A stretch of 64,000 nt of DNA from Streptomyces sp. DH37 (GTDB lineage Bacteria; Actinomycetota; Actinomycetes; Streptomycetales; Streptomycetaceae), in assembly GCF_029813835.1 (NCBI RefSeq), contig NZ_JARVKV010000024.1, forward strand, positions 1 to 64,000. The letters are read 5' to 3'. This document shows, piece by piece, positions 17,738 to 25,672 of this stretch. Position numbers and translations under genes: made by a program. Below the pieces are notes generated by a model. The model was not told where the DNA came from. It saw only the letters and a list, made by a program, of their open reading frames with translations, and ran no database searches. Every line of letters begins with the position of its first letter. Position 1 is the stretch's first letter.

Positions 17738-20611
17738 TCAGCTGCAGCCGCTGGTCGAGCCGCAGCCCTCGCACAGGTAGCAGCTGCCCGCGCGGCGCAT
17801 CTTGGTGCCGCAGGAGAAGCAGAGCGGCGCGTCGGCGTTGAGGCCGAGCTGCATCTCCACCAGCTCGGTGGAGCTGTGCGCCTCCTTCGGCGCCGGCGCG
17901 GGGGCCTGCGGCTCGGAGGGGCCGCTCACCGCCTTGGGCGGCTCCACCTGGCGCGGGGCCGACTGGGCCAGGCCCTCGACGTCCAGCTCGTCGTCGGCGG
18001 GCTCGTAGGAGCCGGTCTCCAGGTGGCGCTGGCGCTCCTCGGCGGAGTGGATGCCGAGGGCCGAGCGGGTCTCGAAGGGCAGGAAGTCCAGCGCCAGGCG
18101 GCGGAAGATGTAGTCGACGATCGACTGCGCCATCCGCACGTCCGGGTCGTCCGTCATGCCGGCCGGCTCGAAGCGCATGTTGGTGAACTTCGAGACGTAC
18201 GTCTCCAGCGGCACGCCGTACTGCAGGCCCACCGAGACGGCGATCGAGAAGGCGTCCATCATGCCCGCCAGGGTCGAGCCCTGCTTGGACATCTTCAGGA
18301 AGACCTCGCCGAGACCGTCGTCCGGGTAGGAGTTGGCGGTCATGTAGCCCTCGGCGCCGCCGACGGTGAAGGAAGTGGTGATGCCCGGACGGCCCTTGGG
18401 CAGGCGCTTGCGCACCGGGCGGTACTCGACGACCTTCTCGGCCTCGGGCTGCTGCCCCTCGGCCTTCTTCTCCTCCTTCTTCTTGGCGGAGAGCGGCTGG
18501 CCGACCTTGCAGTTGTCGCGGTAGATCGCCAGCGCCTTCAGGCCGAGCTTCCAGCCCTCGTAGTAGATCTCCTCGACCTCCTCGACGGTGGCCGTCTCGG
18601 GCATGTTGACCGTCTTGGAGATCGCGCCGGACAGGAACGGCTGGGCGGCGGCCATCATCCGCACGTGCCCCATGGGTGAGATGGAGCGCTCGCCCATGGC
18701 GCAGTCGAAGACCTCGTAGTGCTCGGGCCGCAGGCCCGGGGCGTCGATGACGTTGCCGTGCTCGGCGATGTGCTCGACGATCGCCTCGACCTGCTCGGGC
18801 TGGTAGCCGAGCCGCTTGAGGGCCTTGGGCACCGTGTTGTTGACGATCTGCATCGAACCGCCGCCGACCAGCTTCTTGAACTTGACCAGGGCCAGGTCGG
18901 GCTCGATGCCGGTGGTGTCGCAGTCCATCATCAGGCCGATGGTGCCGGTGGGGGCGAGGACGGACGCCTGGGCGTTGCGGAATCCGTTCTTCTTGCCCAG
19001 CCGGAGCACGTCCTGCCACGCCTCGGTGGCCGCGGCCCACACCGGGGTGTCCAGGTCGTCCATGCGCTTGGCCTCGGCGTTGGCGTCGGCGTGCTGCTTC
19101 ATGACGCGCTGGTGGGCGTCGGCGTTGCGGGCGTAGCCCTCGTACGGACCGACGATCGAGGCCAGTTCGGCGGAGCGGCGGTAGGAGGTGCCGGTCATCA
19201 GGGAGGTGATCGCACCGGCCAGGGCGCGGCCGCCGTCGGAGTCGTAGGCGTGGCCGGTGGCCATCAGCAGGGCGCCGAGGTTGGCGTAGCCGATGCCCAG
19301 CTGGCGGAAGGCGCGGGTGGTCTCACCGATCTTCTCGGTGGGGAAGTCGGCGAAGCAGATGGAGATGTCCATCGCGGTGATGACCAGCTCGACGACCTTG
19401 GCGAAGCGCTCGGCGTCGAACGACTGGTTGCCGGCGCCGTCGTCGTGCAGGAACTTCATCAGGTTCAGCGAGGCCAGGTTGCACGAGGAGTTGTCCAGGT
19501 GCATGTACTCGCTGCAGGGGTTGGAGGCGGTGATGCGGCCGCTCTCCGGCGAGGTGTGCCAGCGGTTGATGGTGTCGTCGTACTGGATGCCGGGGTCGGC
19601 GCAGGCCCAGGCGGCCTCGGCCATCTTGCGGAACAGCGCCTTGGCGTCGACCTCCTCGATGGTCTCGCCGGTCATCCGGGCGCGCAGGCCGAACCTCTCG
19701 CCGTTCTCGACGGCCTTCATGAAGGCGTCGTTGACGCGGACGGAGTTGTTGGCGTTCTGGTACTGGACGGACGTGATGTCGTCGCCGCCCAGGTCCATGT
19801 CGAAGCCCGCGTCGCGCAGGGCGCGGATCTTCTCCTCCTCCTTGACCTTGGTCTCGATGAACGCCTCGACGTCGGGGTGGTCGACGTCGAGCACGACCAT
19901 CTTGGCCGCGCGGCGGGTGGCGCCGCCGGACTTGATCGTGCCGGCCGACGCGTCGGCGCCGCGCATGAAGGAGACCGGGCCCGAGGCGTTGCCGCCGGAG
20001 GAGAGCAGCTCCTTGGAGGAGCGGATGCGCGAGAGGTTCAGGCCCGCGCCGGATCCGCCCTTGAAGATCATCCCCTCTTCCTTGTACCACTCCAGGATCG
20101 ACTCCATGGAGTCGTCGACGGAGAGGATGAAGCAGGCCGAGACCTGCTGGGGCTGCTTGGTGCCGACGTTGAACCACACCGGGGAGTTGAACGAGAACAC
20201 CTGGTGGAGCACGGCGTAGGCCAGCTCGTGCTCGAAGATCTCGGCATCGGCCGGGGAGGCGAAGTAGCCGTGGCTCTCGCCGGCGGCGCGGTAGGACTTC
20301 ACCACGCGGTCGATGAGCTGCTTCAGGCTGGTCTCGCGCTGGGGCGTGCCGACGGCGCCGCGGAAGTACTTGCTGGTGACGATGTTGACCGCGTTCACCG
20401 ACCAGAAGTCGGGGAACTCCACGCCGCGCTGCTCGAAGTTGACCGAGCCGTCGCGCCAGTTGGTCATGACGACGTCACGGCGCTCCCAGACCACCTCGTC
20501 GTACGGGTGCACCCCCGGGGTGGTGTGGATGCGCTCGATCCGCAGACCCTTGCCGGCCTTGGTCCCCTTGGACCGGGAGCCTCGTGCCGGGTCGCTCGTC
20601 GTCTCTGTCAT
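17738..20611 (-). CDS. nrdJ: Vitamin B12-dependent ribonucleotide reductase (class II)
   Basis: NrdJ reduces ribonucleoside diphosphates to deoxynucleotides using adenosylcobalamin to generate the radical, without needing oxygen. The 957-aa protein is full length. Visible features are the active-site motif NPCSEYMHLDNSSCNLASLNL (about residues 365-385), the second finger region APTGTIGLMMDCDTTGIEPDLALVKFKKLVGGG, and a C-terminal Cys cluster CFSCGTKMRRAGSCYLCEGCG that delivers electrons. ATG at 20611 has GGGAGG upstream. It lies downstream of nrdR on the same strand, 113 bp away, forming the nrdRJ unit known in streptomycetes, where NrdR represses it. Confidence 0.97.
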   Translation of the reverse strand: MTETTSDPARGSRSKGTKAGKGLRIERIHTTPGVHPYDEVVWERRDVVMTNWRDGSVNFEQRGVEFPDFWSVNAVNIVTSKYFRGAVGTPQRETSLKQLIDRVVKSYRAAGESHGYFASPADAEIFEHELAYAVLHQVFSFNSPVWFNVGTKQPQQVSACFILSVDDSMESILEWYKEEGMIFKGGSGAGLNLSRIRSSKELLSSGGNASGPVSFMRGADASAGTIKSGGATRRAAKMVVLDVDHPDVEAFIETKVKEEEKIRALRDAGFDMDLGGDDITSVQYQNANNSVRVNDAFMKAVENGERFGLRARMTGETIEEVDAKALFRKMAEAAWACADPGIQYDDTINRWHTSPESGRITASNPCSEYMHLDNSSCNLASLNLMKFLHDDGAGNQSFDAERFAKVVELVITAMDISICFADFPTEKIGETTRAFRQLGIGYANLGALLMATGHAYDSDGGRALAGAITSLMTGTSYRRSAELASIVGPYEGYARNADAHQRVMKQHADANAEAKRMDDLDTPVWAAATEAWQDVLRLGKKNGFRNAQASVLAPTGTIGLMMDCDTTGIEPDLALVKFKKLVGGGSMQIVNNTVPKALKRLGYQPEQVEAIVEHIAEHGNVIDAPGLRPEHYEVFDCAMGERSISPMGHVRMMAAAQPFLSGAISKTVNMPETATVEEVEEIYYEGWKLGLKALAIYRDNCKVGQPLSAKKKEEKKAEGQQPEAEKVVEYRPVRKRLPKGRPGITTSFTVGGAEGYMTANSYPDDGLGEVFLKMSKQGSTLAGMMDAFSIAVSVGLQYGVPLETYVSKFTNMRFEPAGMTDDPDVRMAQSIVDYIFRRLALDFLPFETRSALGIHSAEERQRHLETGSYEPADDELDVEGLAQSAPRQVEPPKAVSGPSEPQAPAPAPKEAHSSTELVEMQLGLNADAPLCFSCGTKMRRAGSCYLCEGCGSTSGCS

Positions 20612-20724
20612 TCCGCCTCCCTGTACAGGCATAACGCCCTGACACACCCCGTACTTCCCGGGGTGTGGTGTTCGTTTCGATGGCCGGGACGCGAGGGCGC
20701 CCCGGTCGGGTCCGTGTGGGCCGC

Positions 20725-21366
20725 TCAGTCCCCGGCGGCCAGCGGCACGGGCCGGGCGGGACCTCCGCCGCCCCCGCCGTCACGTCCGCCTCCGGTGTCC
20801 CCGGCGCCGCTGCCGTCACCCGCGCCACGGCTTCCGGCGTCCGCGGCCGTTCCCGCGGCTGCTCCCGTGGATCTGTCCGGGTCCTCGTCGCCCCCGCCGG
20901 CACGGTCGGCGCGCGCGGGGGCCCGTTCCCCGCGCAGCTCGGCGATCTCGGCCTCGAAGTCCTCCAGCGAGTCGAACGCCCGGTAGACGGAGGCGAAGCG
21001 CAGGTACGCCACGAGGTCCAGCTCGCGCAGCGGCCCGAGTATGGCCAGACCGACGTCGTGCGTGGACAGCTCGGCGCTCCCGGTGGCGCGTACCGCCTCC
21101 TCGACCCGCTGGCCCAGCTTGGCGAGCGCGTCCTCGGTGACCGGGCGGCCCTGGCACGCCTTGCGCACTCCGGCGATCACCTTGTCCCGGCTGAAGGGCT
21201 CGGTGACCCCGCTCCGCTTGATCACCATCAGCGACGCGTTCTCCACCGTGGTGAAGCGGCGGGAGCAGTGCGGGCACTGGCGGCGTCGGCGGATCGCGGT
21301 GCCGTCGTCGGTGGTGCGGCTGTCGACGACGCGGCTGTCGGGGTGCCGGCAGAAGGGGCAGTGCAT
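20725..21366 (-). CDS. nrdR: Transcriptional repressor NrdR
   Basis: NrdR senses ATP/dATP through its ATP-cone and represses ribonucleotide reductase operons. The 213-aa product has the zinc ribbon at the start (MHCPFCRHPDSRVVDSR, then CPHCSRRFTT), followed by the ATP-cone (MVIKRSGVTEPFSRDKVIAGVRKACQGRPV). The conserved core ends at about residue 150; the last 60 residues are a Gly/Asp/Arg-rich tail that most NrdR proteins lack. ATG at 21366 is preceded by GGAGGG. It leads the nrdRJ unit, and paired NrdR boxes lie about 120 bp upstream. Confidence 0.97.
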   Translation of the reverse strand: MHCPFCRHPDSRVVDSRTTDDGTAIRRRRQCPHCSRRFTTVENASLMVIKRSGVTEPFSRDKVIAGVRKACQGRPVTEDALAKLGQRVEEAVRATGSAELSTHDVGLAILGPLRELDLVAYLRFASVYRAFDSLEDFEAEIAELRGERAPARADRAGGGDEDPDRSTGAAAGTAADAGSRGAGDGSGAGDTGGGRDGGGGGGPARPVPLAAGD

Positions 21367-21488
21367 CGCTTCCCACCCTCCTTCACCCTCGATGGCGCAG
21401 CATTGGACACGCATTCGAGTGCCCGGCGAACGGCCCTCGAAGCGGCCACCAGCATAGGCGATGCCCACCGCCCTCAAGAGCGGGGGGA

Positions 21489-21505
21489 CCACAACTTCTG
21501 GGTGG
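21489..21505. promoter_or_regulatory. NrdR box B
   Basis: CCACAACTTCTGGGTGG is an imperfect copy of the NrdR palindrome. It starts 32 bp from box A, three helical turns, which is the usual geometry for cooperative NrdR binding. It lies 123 bp before the nrdR start. Confidence 0.7.
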
Positions 21506-21520
21506 CTGCCGAACATCTAA

Positions 21521-21536
21521 CCACTACATCTGGTGG
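21521..21536. promoter_or_regulatory. NrdR box A
   Basis: CCACTACATCTGGTGG matches the NrdR-box consensus (ACACwATATwTwGTGT type) and is nearly palindromic. It lies upstream of nrdRJ on the minus strand. Confidence 0.8.
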
Positions 21537-21673
21537 CTGATGGACGCACACGCCGGGCGTGTCGGAAGCGCCGGAGCGGCAAACGTACGAGAGGGTACCG
21601 TAGTGATCGGCGGCGATCTTCGGGCCATACACCGACCACATCGATCACGACAGCTAATCTGCGAAATTTCACT

Positions 21674-21687
21674 CGAACGTGTGTTTG
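21674..21687. promoter_or_regulatory. LexA (SOS) box of lexA
   Basis: CGAACGTGTGTTTG fits the Gram-positive SOS box (CGAAC-N4-GTTCG type) with one mismatch. It lies 64-77 bases upstream of lexA and overlaps the putative -35, as expected for autorepression. Confidence 0.85.
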
Positions 21688-21714
21688 GCGCAACCTTTCG
21701 AAAGCACCTACCGT
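21685..21714 (+). promoter_or_regulatory. Putative lexA promoter
   Basis: TTGGCG (21685-21690), an 18-base spacer and TACCGT (21709-21714) make a plausible housekeeping promoter whose -35 overlaps the LexA box. Confidence 0.4.
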
Positions 21715-21750
21715 TGTCCAACTAGGGAGAACCGCTTGAGAGGGGCCGTC

Positions 21751-22554
21751 GTGACCACCACCGCAGAGAGCGCCGCCATCGCCGCACGGGACCGTTCCCA
21801 GGGCCGCATCGACCCTGTGCGCGGAGCAAACGCCGCCCACGGCGCGCCCGACGACGCGGGCGGCGCGGAGGCTCCCAAGCCCGCCCGCTCGCTGCCCGGC
21901 CGTCCACCGGGGATCCGCGCCGACAGCTCCGGGCTGACGGACCGGCAGCGCCGGGTGATCGAGGTGATCCGCGACTCGGTGCAGCGCCGCGGCTACCCGC
22001 CGTCGATGCGGGAGATCGGCCAGGCCGTCGGCCTGTCCTCCACCTCCTCCGTGGCCCACCAGCTGATGGCGCTGGAGCGCAAGGGCTTCCTGCGGCGCGA
22101 CCCGCACCGCCCCCGGGCCTACGAGGTGCGCGCCTCGGACGCGCCCACCAGCCAGACCACCGACACCACCGGCAAGCCCGCCGCCTCCTACGTTCCCCTG
22201 GTCGGCCGGATCGCCGCCGGCGGTCCGATCCTCGCCGAGGAGTCGGTCGAGGACGTCTTCCCCCTCCCCCGTCAGCTCGTCGGCGACGGCGAGCTGTTCG
22301 TGCTCAAGGTCGTCGGCGACTCCATGGTCGAGGCCGCGATCTGCGACGGCGACTGGGTCACGGTGCGCCGCCAGCCGGTCGCCGAGAACGGCGACATCGT
22401 CGCCGCCATGCTGGACGGCGAGGCGACCGTCAAGCGCTTCAAGCGTGAGGACGGGCATGTCTGGCTGCTCCCCCACAACTCCGCCTACCGGCCGATCCCC
22501 GGTGACGAGGCCACCATCCTCGGCAAGGTCGTCGCGGTGCTGCGGCGCGTCTGA
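21751..22554 (+). CDS. lexA: SOS repressor LexA
   Basis: LexA represses DNA-damage genes until RecA filaments trigger its self-cleavage. The 267-aa protein has an N-terminal winged helix (LTDRQRRVIEVIRDSVQRRGYPPSMREIGQAVGLSSTSSVAHQL), the cleavage site in GRIAAGGPI (Ala-Gly bond), the catalytic Ser in VVGDSMVEAAI and the catalytic Lys in ATVKRF. A disordered extension of about 60 residues precedes the DNA-binding domain, as in other streptomycetes. I use GTG at 21751 (GAGAGGGG upstream); TTG at 21736 with AGGGAG is an alternative. An SOS box lies in its promoter. Confidence 0.97.
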   Translation: MTTTAESAAIAARDRSQGRIDPVRGANAAHGAPDDAGGAEAPKPARSLPGRPPGIRADSSGLTDRQRRVIEVIRDSVQRRGYPPSMREIGQAVGLSSTSSVAHQLMALERKGFLRRDPHRPRAYEVRASDAPTSQTTDTTGKPAASYVPLVGRIAAGGPILAEESVEDVFPLPRQLVGDGELFVLKVVGDSMVEAAICDGDWVTVRRQPVAENGDIVAAMLDGEATVKRFKREDGHVWLLPHNSAYRPIPGDEATILGKVVAVLRRV

Positions 22555-22585
22555 CGCGCCGACCGCACGACGGCCGAGAGAGACC

Positions 22586-22617
22586 GGCCCCGGGACCACT
22601 GCGCCGGTCCCGGGGCC
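22586..22617. terminator. Hairpin terminator after lexA
   Basis: GGCCCCGGGACC and GGTCCCGGGGCC form a perfect 12-bp stem with an eight-base loop, 31 bases after the lexA stop. Confidence 0.8.
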
Positions 22618-22644
22618 TCCTTCGTGCCCGAGGACCTCCTTCGT

Positions 22645-22674
22645 GCCTGGGGGCGCCCGCGGGCGCCCCCAGGC
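22645..22674. terminator. 30-bp perfect palindrome before the dinG-like stop
   Basis: A 30-bp perfect palindrome with no spacer lies 31 bases downstream of the minus-strand helicase stop. With the preceding hairpin it makes a double terminator between convergent genes. The 13-bp sequence CCTCCTTCGTGCC occurs twice just before it. Confidence 0.75.
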
Positions 22675-22704
22675 TCCTCCCTGGCCTCCCCGGCCGCCCC
22701 GGCC

Positions 22705-24768
22705 CTACTCGGCCGCCCCGGCCGCCTTGGCCGCGGCGTCGATGGCGGCCAGCGAGCGGCGCACCTGGTTTCGGTCGGTGGTGTACCAGAAGTCGGGCAT
22801 CGAGGCCCGCAGGAAACTCCCGTAGCGCGCCCGGGCCAGCCGCGGGTCCAGCACCGCGACCACCCCCCGGTCCCCCGTCGCCCGCACCAGACGGCCCGCG
22901 CCCTGCGCCATCAGCAGCGCCGCGTGGGTGGCCGCCACCGCCATGAAGCCGTTGCCGCCCGCCTCCTCGACCGCCTTCTGGCGGGCGCTCATCAGCGGGT
23001 CGTCGGGACGCGGGAACGGGATGCGGTCCATCACCACCAGCTGGCAGTTGGGGCCCGGCACGTCGACCCCCTGCCACAGCGACAGCGTTCCGAACAGACA
23101 GGTCTCGGCGTCCGCGGCGAAGCGGCGGATCAGCTCGCCCAGGGTCTCCTCGCCCTGGAGCAGCACGGGGACGTCCAGCCGTCCGCGCAGCGCCTCGGCC
23201 GCCGCCTGGGCCGCCCGCATCGAGGAGAACAGCCCGAGGGTACGCCCCCCGGCCGCCTGGACCAGCTCGGTCAGCTCGTCCAGCATGTCGCCGCGGCTGC
23301 CCTCCCGGCCGGGCGGGGACAGGTGCTGGGCGACGTACAGGATGCCCTGCCGGGGGTAGTCGAAGGGCGAGCCGACGTCCAGCCCCCGCCACCGCGGGAC
23401 CTCGGCGCCGCCGTCCTTCCCGCCGTCCGCCCCCTCTCCGGATTCCCCCGGGCCCTCCGAGTCCCCGGATCCCCCGCCCGTGCCGCCGGGCTCCGTGACC
23501 CGGCCCTCGGCGCTCAGCCCCAGGGAGGCGCCCACCCCGTCGAAGTCCCCGCCGAGCTTGAGGGTGGCGGAGGCCAGGACCACCGTCCGGTCCTCGAACA
23601 GCTTCTCCCGCAGCAGCCCGGAGACCGCCAGCGGCGCGACCCGCAGCGAGGCGCCGTAGCGGTCGTGGCGCTCGTACCAGACGACGTCGTACTCCGAGCC
23701 CTGGACGATGCGCTCGGCGACCTCGTGGACGTTCTCCACGGACGCCAGGGCCTGCCTGCGGACGGCGTCCTCGTCCTGGACGGACCGGTCGCGGGTGTTG
23801 CCCAGCGCGGTGATCACCCCGCGGGCCGCGTCGCGCAGCGCCGTCAGGGCGTACCCCAGGTCCTCGGGGATCTCCTCCAGACGGCCCGGCAGGGCGAGCT
23901 CCATCAGTCGCTCGAAGCCCTCCGCGGCGGTCTGGAGCCGGTCGGCGTCCTTCTCGTCGACCAGCTTGGCCGCGCGGCGCACCGCCCGGTTCACCCCGCC
24001 CGGCGTCAGCTCGCCGGTGGCCACCCCGGTGACTCGGGAGACCAGTTCGTGCGCCTCGTCGACGATCAGGACCTCGTGGCCGGGGAGCACCGGCGCGCCC
24101 TCGATGGCGTCGATGGCCAGCAGCGCGTGGTTGGTGACGATCACCTCGGCGAGCTTGGCCCGCTCGCGCGCCGCCTCCGCGAAGCACTCGGCCCCGTAGG
24201 CGCACCGGGTGGCGCCCAGGCACTCCCGGGAGGAGACCGAGACCTGGGACCAGGCGCGGTCGGAGACGCCCGGGGTGAGGTCGTCGCGGTCGCCGGTCTC
24301 GGTCTCGTCCGCCCAGTCCCGCAGCCGCAGCAGGTCCTTGCCCAGTCTGCTGGTGGGGGCGGCGGCCTCGAAGGGGTCGAACAGGCCGTCCTCGTCGTCC
24401 TGCGGCACGCCCTCGTGGAGGCGGTGCAGGCACAGGTAGTTGGAACGGCCCTTGAGCATGGCGAACTCGGGGCGGCGGCGCAGCAGCGGATGGAGCGCCT
24501 CGACCGTGCGCGGCAGGTCGCGTTCGACCAGCTGCCGCTGCAGGGCGAGCGTCGCGGTCGCGATGACCGTGCGCTCGCCGTGGGCCAGGGCGGGCACCAG
24601 ATAACCCAGCGACTTGCCGGTTCCGGTGCCCGCCTGGACCAGGAGGTGGACGGTGCTGTCGACGGCCTCGGCAACGGCTTCGGCCATGGCGACCTGGCCG
24701 GGTCGCTCGGTGCCTCCGACGGCGGTGACGGCGGCGTGGAGGAGGTCGGTGAGGGCGGGCTTGGTCAT
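22705..24768 (-). CDS. dinG: DinG/XPD-type ATP-dependent DNA helicase
   Basis: This is a 5'-3' superfamily 2 helicase of the iron-sulfur XPD/DinG group, involved in repair and R-loop or forked-DNA processing. The 687-aa protein has Walker A VQAGTGTGKSLGYLVPAL (about residue 40), an Fe-S domain whose four cysteines appear as YLCLH, ECLGATRC and AECF, and the DEAH box VDEAHELVSR. The C-terminal helicase core contains LFGTLSLWQGVDVPGP and the final QGAGRLVRATGDRGVVAVLDPR. It follows lexA in convergent orientation. No SOS box was found upstream of it, so DNA-damage induction is not evident here. Confidence 0.9.
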   Translation of the reverse strand: MTKPALTDLLHAAVTAVGGTERPGQVAMAEAVAEAVDSTVHLLVQAGTGTGKSLGYLVPALAHGERTVIATATLALQRQLVERDLPRTVEALHPLLRRRPEFAMLKGRSNYLCLHRLHEGVPQDDEDGLFDPFEAAAPTSRLGKDLLRLRDWADETETGDRDDLTPGVSDRAWSQVSVSSRECLGATRCAYGAECFAEAARERAKLAEVIVTNHALLAIDAIEGAPVLPGHEVLIVDEAHELVSRVTGVATGELTPGGVNRAVRRAAKLVDEKDADRLQTAAEGFERLMELALPGRLEEIPEDLGYALTALRDAARGVITALGNTRDRSVQDEDAVRRQALASVENVHEVAERIVQGSEYDVVWYERHDRYGASLRVAPLAVSGLLREKLFEDRTVVLASATLKLGGDFDGVGASLGLSAEGRVTEPGGTGGGSGDSEGPGESGEGADGGKDGGAEVPRWRGLDVGSPFDYPRQGILYVAQHLSPPGREGSRGDMLDELTELVQAAGGRTLGLFSSMRAAQAAAEALRGRLDVPVLLQGEETLGELIRRFAADAETCLFGTLSLWQGVDVPGPNCQLVVMDRIPFPRPDDPLMSARQKAVEEAGGNGFMAVAATHAALLMAQGAGRLVRATGDRGVVAVLDPRLARARYGSFLRASMPDFWYTTDRNQVRRSLAAIDAAAKAAGAAE

Positions 24769-24836
24769 AGGACCGCCACCTTACGCGGCGTCGCCGACAG
24801 CCGTGCCCGATACGGTCCGGTACTCACCGCCGGGGG

Positions 24837-25646
24837 TCACAGGGCATGGCGCAGCACCCGGTCGCGGACCAGCAGGGCGGCGCGCTTGCCGGGGAGTTCG
24901 GCCTCGGCCGCCAGCCGGAAGCCCGCCCCCAGGAAGGCGGCGACGGACGGGAGGTTGCGCAGGTCGGGTTCGGCGATGACGCGGTTGCACATCGGCCTCC
25001 GGTCCAGGACCAGGTCCGAGACCGCCCGCAGCAGCGCCGTGCCGATGCCGCGCCCCCGGTCCGCCACGCCGCCGATCAGCAGGTGGAGCCCGGTGTCGTG
25101 CGGGCGGGCCGGATAGTGCCGGGCGAGCGGGTCGAGGTCGGCGCGGTAGACCTCCCAGTAGCTCATGGGGACGCCGGCGAGCACCCCCAGGCACGGCACG
25201 CTGCGCCCGTCGCCGCCCACCTGGGCGCGCAGATGGGCGGCGGTGACCTCGGCGGGACCGGCCAGGCGCCAGAAGGCCGCCACCGCCGGGTCGTTCATCC
25301 AGGCGGTGATCAGCCGTAGATCGCGCTCGAGGCGGACGGGGACGAGCTGGAAGACGCCGGCGGGCGTGGTGACCGGGCCCCACTCGGCGACGGCGTCCAG
25401 CAGGTCCGGCCGCGCCGGGGGCTCCGCCGCCCCGCCGTACGGCACGGCGGGCGGGTCCGCCGGCAGGTGCAGGTCGAGGGTGTCGTCCGTGCTGGACACC
25501 GGCGGTGCGGGAGGGATGGCCGGGGCGGTCGGGTCGGCCGGGGCGAGCGGGTCGGTCGGGGCACCCGGGGTACAGCCGGCGGGCGGTGCCGGGGTGACGG
25601 GCGGTACGGACGTGACGGGACGGGCCGGCGGAACACCGGTGGTCAT
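24837..25646 (-). CDS. GNAT acetyltransferase of the siderophore locus
   Basis: The 269-aa product has about 85 residues of Pro/Thr/Ala-rich disordered sequence, followed by a siderophore-type GNAT domain related to IucB/RhbD acyltransferases (VPVRLERDLRLITAWMNDPAVAAFWRL, PCLGVLAGVPMSYWEVYRADLDPLARHY, GVADRGRGIGTALLRAVSDLV). GRGIGTALL is the acetyl-CoA loop. In known pathways such enzymes acylate an N-hydroxy-amine building block for a NIS synthetase. It lies 26 bp downstream of the IucA/IucC gene on the same strand and is very likely co-transcribed. No hydroxylase or decarboxylase is nearby, so the substrate must come from elsewhere. Confidence 0.87.
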   Translation of the reverse strand: MTTGVPPARPVTSVPPVTPAPPAGCTPGAPTDPLAPADPTAPAIPPAPPVSSTDDTLDLHLPADPPAVPYGGAAEPPARPDLLDAVAEWGPVTTPAGVFQLVPVRLERDLRLITAWMNDPAVAAFWRLAGPAEVTAAHLRAQVGGDGRSVPCLGVLAGVPMSYWEVYRADLDPLARHYPARPHDTGLHLLIGGVADRGRGIGTALLRAVSDLVLDRRPMCNRVIAEPDLRNLPSVAAFLGAGFRLAAEAELPGKRAALLVRDRVLRHAL

Positions 25647-25672
25647 GGCGGTGCCTCCCGTGCGGTTCCGGT

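Larger units (their letters stand above)
21367..21750. other. Divergent control region nrdR / lexA (384 bp)
   Basis: There is no gene here. The left half holds the two NrdR boxes serving nrdRJ. The right half holds the LexA box and probable lexA promoter. Base composition is noticeably less GC-rich than in the coding DNA around it. Confidence 0.8.
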
